From Alphaproteobacteria bacterium (GTDB lineage: Bacteria > Pseudomonadota > Alphaproteobacteria > SP197), in the NCBI GenBank assembly GCA_022822575.1, contig JAJEBJ010000126.1:1-9244 (forward strand): a stretch of 9,244 nucleotides of DNA. Direction: 5' to 3'. Position 1 is the first letter of the stretch. Each line of letters opens with the position of its first letter. The translations under genes were made by a program, and so were the position numbers. The notes beneath the pieces are model-generated. The model searched no databases. It had not been told where the DNA came from and was given only the letters and a program-made list of their open reading frames with translations. Shown here one piece after another: positions 6,166 to 9,244 of this stretch.

Positions 6166-7695
6166 ATGACCCGGCGACGCGGTCGGGACCGCCGCAGGGA
6201 AGAGCGCCGTCAGGCGCCGGCTGCCGCGGTGTCGCCCGGTTGTCCGGGAGGTTGCTACAGACCGCTCTCAGACAGCGATGTGACGGCGATCCATCGGTGT
6301 GTCATGCGCCTGATGGAGGAAGTCGGCTTCTCGGGCGCCATTCCTCCGATGGTCGAGCGCGTCACCCAACGGGGCGGCAGGGTCTGTGGCAACGGGCGGC
6401 TCCACTTTCCGGCCACTCTCGTCGAAGAGGTGATGCGTCACAGCCGACGCTCCTTCGTGGCCTGGGGGCAGACCCGCGAACATGATCTCGACATCGCCGA
6501 CGGCCGGGTCCATTTCGGATCCGGGGGTGCATCGCCCAACATCGTCGATCTGGAGACGGGGCGTTACCGGAGCGCCACGGTGCGGGATCTCCACGACGTC
6601 GCCCGCATCGTCGATACCCTCGACAACATCCACTTCTACGACCGTTCGCTCGTTGCCTGTGACATCGAGGACCCTCTCGCCTTCGACATCAACACGGCTT
6701 ACGCCATCCTCGCCGGCACCGCCAAGCATGTGGGAACCAGCATCACCGAAGCCCGCAACGTCGACGCGGTCGTCGGACTGTTCGATGCCATCGCCGGCGG
6801 TGAGGGCCGCTATCGTCAACGGCCCTTCGCCATGCTGCTTTCGTGCCACGTGGTTCCGCCGCTACGCTTTGCCGAGGAGGCCTTGTGGGTTCTCGAACGG
6901 GCCATTCCTCTAGGCATGCCGGTGATGCTGGTTTCCGCCGGACAGGCCGGCGCCACGGCTCCGGCGACCCTGGCGGGAGCGGTAGCCCAGGCGGTTGCCG
7001 AAGCGCTCGCCGGCCTGGTCTACTGCCACCTCATCGATCCCGACTGCGTGGCCATCATCGGGCCCAAGCCCCTGGTCTCGGATTTGCGCACCGGCGCCAT
7101 GTGCGGTGGCAGCGGGGAACAGGCGGTCGCTGCTGCCGCGGCGACCCAGATGGCGCGTCACTACGGTCTGCCGTGCAGCGTCATGGCCGGCATCACGGAT
7201 GCCAAGGTTCCCGATGCCCAGTCCGGCTACGAGAAGGCCTGTGCCGTCACGCTGGCTGCCCAGGCGGGCTGTTCGATGATCACCCAGAGTTGCGGCATGC
7301 ACGCAAGCCTGCTCGGCGCCGCCCCGGAAAGCTATGTCATCGACAACGACATGCTTGGCGCCATCATGCGGACGGTCCGCGGCATCGAGGTCAATGACGA
7401 CACGTTGTCGGTCGATACCGTCAACGAGGTGGTGACCGGAGAGGGCCATTATCTGGGCCACTCGCAAACTCTTGGCGCCATGACCCGGGACTACCTCTAC
7501 CCCCGGCTGGCGGACCGGCAACCGCCCGGCGCATGGGAGGAAGCCGGTGCACTCGACATCCGGGAAAAGGCACGCCGGGAAGCCCGGCGAATCCTCCGGG
7601 ATCACCGGACGGGCCATTTCTCCCGGGCGCTCGACCGGCGCCTGCGAGAGTGCTTCCCCATCCACCTGCCGCTGGAGGCCCTTCACCCGCAATGA
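6166..7695 (+). CDS. MttB-family (trimethylamine methyltransferase-like) protein, non-pyrrolysine
   Basis: The 509-aa protein matches the MttB superfamily of corrinoid-dependent amine methyltransferases, which move a methyl group from a quaternary amine or trimethylamine to a corrinoid protein. The arginine-rich N-terminus followed by PGCPGGCYRPLSDSD (about 24-38) is the usual opening. Family-like blocks are FGSGGASPNIVDLETG (about 117-132), AGITDAKVPDAQSGYEK (341-357), and a C-terminal GHYLGHSQTL...DYLYPRLADR stretch (about 427-451). The frame runs without any in-frame amber codon, so this cannot be the pyrrolysine form. It belongs with the non-Pyl homologues, characterised members of which (MtgB, MtpB, MtcB) act on glycine betaine, proline betaine and carnitine. 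The length is normal. The ATG at 6166 follows a G-run at 6150-6154 at 11 bases, a weak site; the open frame begins at 6130. The next gene overlaps by four bases (ATGA). The corrinoid protein and its reactivase are not in the window. The substrate is unknown. Confidence 0.9.
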   Translation: MTRRRGRDRRREERRQAPAAAVSPGCPGGCYRPLSDSDVTAIHRCVMRLMEEVGFSGAIPPMVERVTQRGGRVCGNGRLHFPATLVEEVMRHSRRSFVAWGQTREHDLDIADGRVHFGSGGASPNIVDLETGRYRSATVRDLHDVARIVDTLDNIHFYDRSLVACDIEDPLAFDINTAYAILAGTAKHVGTSITEARNVDAVVGLFDAIAGGEGRYRQRPFAMLLSCHVVPPLRFAEEALWVLERAIPLGMPVMLVSAGQAGATAPATLAGAVAQAVAEALAGLVYCHLIDPDCVAIIGPKPLVSDLRTGAMCGGSGEQAVAAAAATQMARHYGLPCSVMAGITDAKVPDAQSGYEKACAVTLAAQAGCSMITQSCGMHASLLGAAPESYVIDNDMLGAIMRTVRGIEVNDDTLSVDTVNEVVTGEGHYLGHSQTLGAMTRDYLYPRLADRQPPGAWEEAGALDIREKARREARRILRDHRTGHFSRALDRRLRECFPIHLPLEALHPQ

Positions 7696-9244
7696 TGCTG
7701 CCCCACCTGTTTTCACCCGTGACGATCGGAAAGTCGGAGATCCGCAACCGGATCGTCTTCACCGGTCATCACACCCATCTTGCCGACGGGCTGGTGAGCG
7801 ATGATCTGGTGGCGTACCACGAAGCACGGGCAGCCGGCGGCGCCGGTCTCATCGTCGTCGAGATCGCCACCGTTCACGGCACCGGGGTCTTTGCCGCCAA
7901 TTGCCTCGATGCTCGAACGGCGGACTGCATTCCGGGATACCGCCGCCTTGCCGGCGCGGTGCAGCGGCACGGAGTGCGGCTCTTCGGCCAACTGTTCCAT
8001 CCGGGCCGGGAAATCCAGGTCCGCACCGATGGTCTCATGGCCACCGCCGTCGCTCCGTCCACGGTTCCAAACGAACGCTTTCACATCATGCCGCGGGCCA
8101 TGTCCGGAGCTCTCATCGAGGAGGTGATCGAGGGGTTTGCCCGGGGAGCCGCACATCTTGTCGAGGCCGGCCTCGACGGTGTGGAACTGGTCGCCAGCCA
8201 AGGCTACCTGCCGGCGCAGTTCCTCAATCCCCGGCTCAATCTCAGAAGTGACGCATGGGGCGGGACTTTCGAGAAGCGCCTTCGGTTCGTCGAGGAAACA
8301 TTGTCTGCGATGCGGGCTGCAATCGGCGATGCGGCACTCGGCATGCGGATTTCCGGCGACGAACTCGACCCGGCCCAGGGCCTCACTGGCGATGATGTCG
8401 ACGCCATCGCAAGAGCTCTGGCGCACCGCCTCGACTACATCAGTGTCGTGGCCGGCATGTCGTCGAGTCTCGGCGCCTCGATCCACATCGCCGCCCCCAT
8501 GGGCATTGCGGCAGGCTACATCGCTCCCTTTGCCAGACGGGTGAAAGAGGCCTGCGGGCTGCCGGTGATCGCTACCGGCCGCATCAACCAGCCGCAGATC
8601 GCCGAGGGAATCCTGGAGTCAGGCGATGCGGATCTGTGCGGCATGACCCGGGCGATGATCGCGGATCCCGCCATGGCGCTGAAAGCGCGTGAGCAACGCC
8701 TTGACGATGTCCGTGCCTGCATTGCCTGCAACCAGGCCTGCATCGGTCATTCGCACAAGGGAATCGCCATCTCCTGCATCCAGAATCCCGTCTCCGGGCG
8801 CGAACGCCGTTACGGCACGCTTTCCCAGTCCCCTGTCGCCCGGTCCGTCATGGTGGCCGGCGGCGGCCCGGCCGGGCTCAAGGCGGCGGCGATTGCCGCG
8901 GCGCGAGGGCACCGGGTCACGTTGCACGAGGCAGGAGACATGACGGGAGGACAAGCGCGTCACGCCTGCATGCTTCCCGGACGCCAGGAATTCGGCGGTC
9001 TGGTGCAGAATCTCGAACACGAAGCCCGCAGCGCCGGCGCGGAGATTATCACCGGATCGACAGTGACTCCTCGCCTTGTCGAGGAATGCGAACCCGATGC
9101 CATCATCGGGGCTCCCGGCGCCGGGCCGTGGACGCCGCCGGTCGAGGGCGAGGCTCACGTCGTGGAAGCCATGGCACTGCTTGACGGGGCCAACGTCGGG
9201 CATTCCGTCGTGATCGCTGACGGGCGCGCCGACTGGACCGGCCT
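7692..9244 (+). CDS. old yellow enzyme / dienoyl-CoA reductase-like FMN, 4Fe-4S, FAD oxidoreductase, 3' end cut by the window
   Basis: At least 517 residues are present and no stop is reached. The order matches 2,4-dienoyl-CoA reductase, trimethylamine dehydrogenase and the dimethylglycine/N-methylproline demethylases. An FMN barrel spans about 1-335, with LFGQLFHPGRE (97-107), DGVELVASQGYL (162-173), FLNPRLNLRSDAWGG (177-191), TGRIN (295-299) and MTRAMIADP (318-326). Next is a 4Fe-4S cluster with Cys343, 346, 350 and 362 (CX2CX3CX11C, the spacing of FadH). A Rossmann FAD/NAD(P) domain begins at GGGPAG (390-395). The HE...W-type active-site histidine that I recall from FadH is absent; Ser-rich GMSSS (255-259) and SIHIAAPM (263-270) stand there, which argues against a dienoyl-CoA reductase. 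Oxidative N-demethylation fits the MttB-like partner, with which it overlaps by four bases, but is inferred. GGAGG at 7674-7678 is 13 bases from the chosen ATG; the adjacent ATG at 7695 is an alternative. Confidence 0.9.
   Translation, partial: MMLPHLFSPVTIGKSEIRNRIVFTGHHTHLADGLVSDDLVAYHEARAAGGAGLIVVEIATVHGTGVFAANCLDARTADCIPGYRRLAGAVQRHGVRLFGQLFHPGREIQVRTDGLMATAVAPSTVPNERFHIMPRAMSGALIEEVIEGFARGAAHLVEAGLDGVELVASQGYLPAQFLNPRLNLRSDAWGGTFEKRLRFVEETLSAMRAAIGDAALGMRISGDELDPAQGLTGDDVDAIARALAHRLDYISVVAGMSSSLGASIHIAAPMGIAAGYIAPFARRVKEACGLPVIATGRINQPQIAEGILESGDADLCGMTRAMIADPAMALKAREQRLDDVRACIACNQACIGHSHKGIAISCIQNPVSGRERRYGTLSQSPVARSVMVAGGGPAGLKAAAIAAARGHRVTLHEAGDMTGGQARHACMLPGRQEFGGLVQNLEHEARSAGAEIITGSTVTPRLVEECEPDAIIGAPGAGPWTPPVEGEAHVVEAMALLDGANVGHSVVIADGRADWTG

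Noticed and set aside
6166..7695. Pyrrolysine-containing MttB.
   Set aside because: The reading frame is uninterrupted with no in-frame amber codon over the full family length.

Overview
The window is a gene-dense, GC-rich stretch of bacterial chromosome. Seven protein genes fill almost all of it; one of them runs off the right edge. Protein style, high GC, Shine-Dalgarno sites and tightly packed or overlapping genes suggest an alphaproteobacterium, possibly Rhodospirillales- or Rhizobiales-like. That assignment is an impression from the sequence, not the result of a search. I see no RNA genes, insertion sequences, CRISPR arrays or phage genes.

Layout, left to right: (1) A leftward pair, metY (O-acetylhomoserine sulfhydrylase, 2140 to 845) followed 4 bp later by an alpha/beta hydrolase (840 to 43). 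(2) A 129-bp divergent intergenic region with a perfect 8-bp-arm inverted repeat, a possible sigma70-type promoter and a strong ribosome binding site. (3) A rightward overlapping pair: a glutamine-synthetase-superfamily ligase of the GlnT/gamma-glutamylmethylamide synthetase type (2270-3688) and a homoserine-acetyltransferase-like alpha/beta-fold protein (3688-4704). (4) A 139-bp convergent gap. (5) A leftward D-threonine aldolase/D-serine dehydratase-family PLP enzyme (5980 to 4844). (6) A 185-bp divergent region with a second 8-bp-arm inverted repeat. (7) A rightward overlapping pair: a non-pyrrolysine MttB-family (trimethylamine methyltransferase-like) protein (6166-7695) and an old-yellow-enzyme/dienoyl-CoA-reductase-like iron-sulfur flavoprotein (7692 to beyond 9244).

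The genes suggest catabolism of a methylated amine or amino acid. MttB-family proteins move a methyl group from quaternary amines to a corrinoid protein. Iron-sulfur flavoproteins of the TMADH/DgcA/StcD kind oxidatively demethylate tertiary and secondary amines. GMAS-like ligases capture methylamine or other amines as gamma-glutamyl amides. DTA-family enzymes break down beta-hydroxy-D-amino acids. The MetY and MetX-like genes add O-acyl-homoserine-type chemistry whose link to the rest is unclear. The corrinoid protein, its reactivase, a transporter and a regulator would be expected for such a pathway. None is in the window, so the pathway remains a hypothesis. The most unusual single observation is that the ligase has Asn-Gly where the family normally has Lys-Arg in its glutamate-binding NSYKR motif, which points to an altered substrate.
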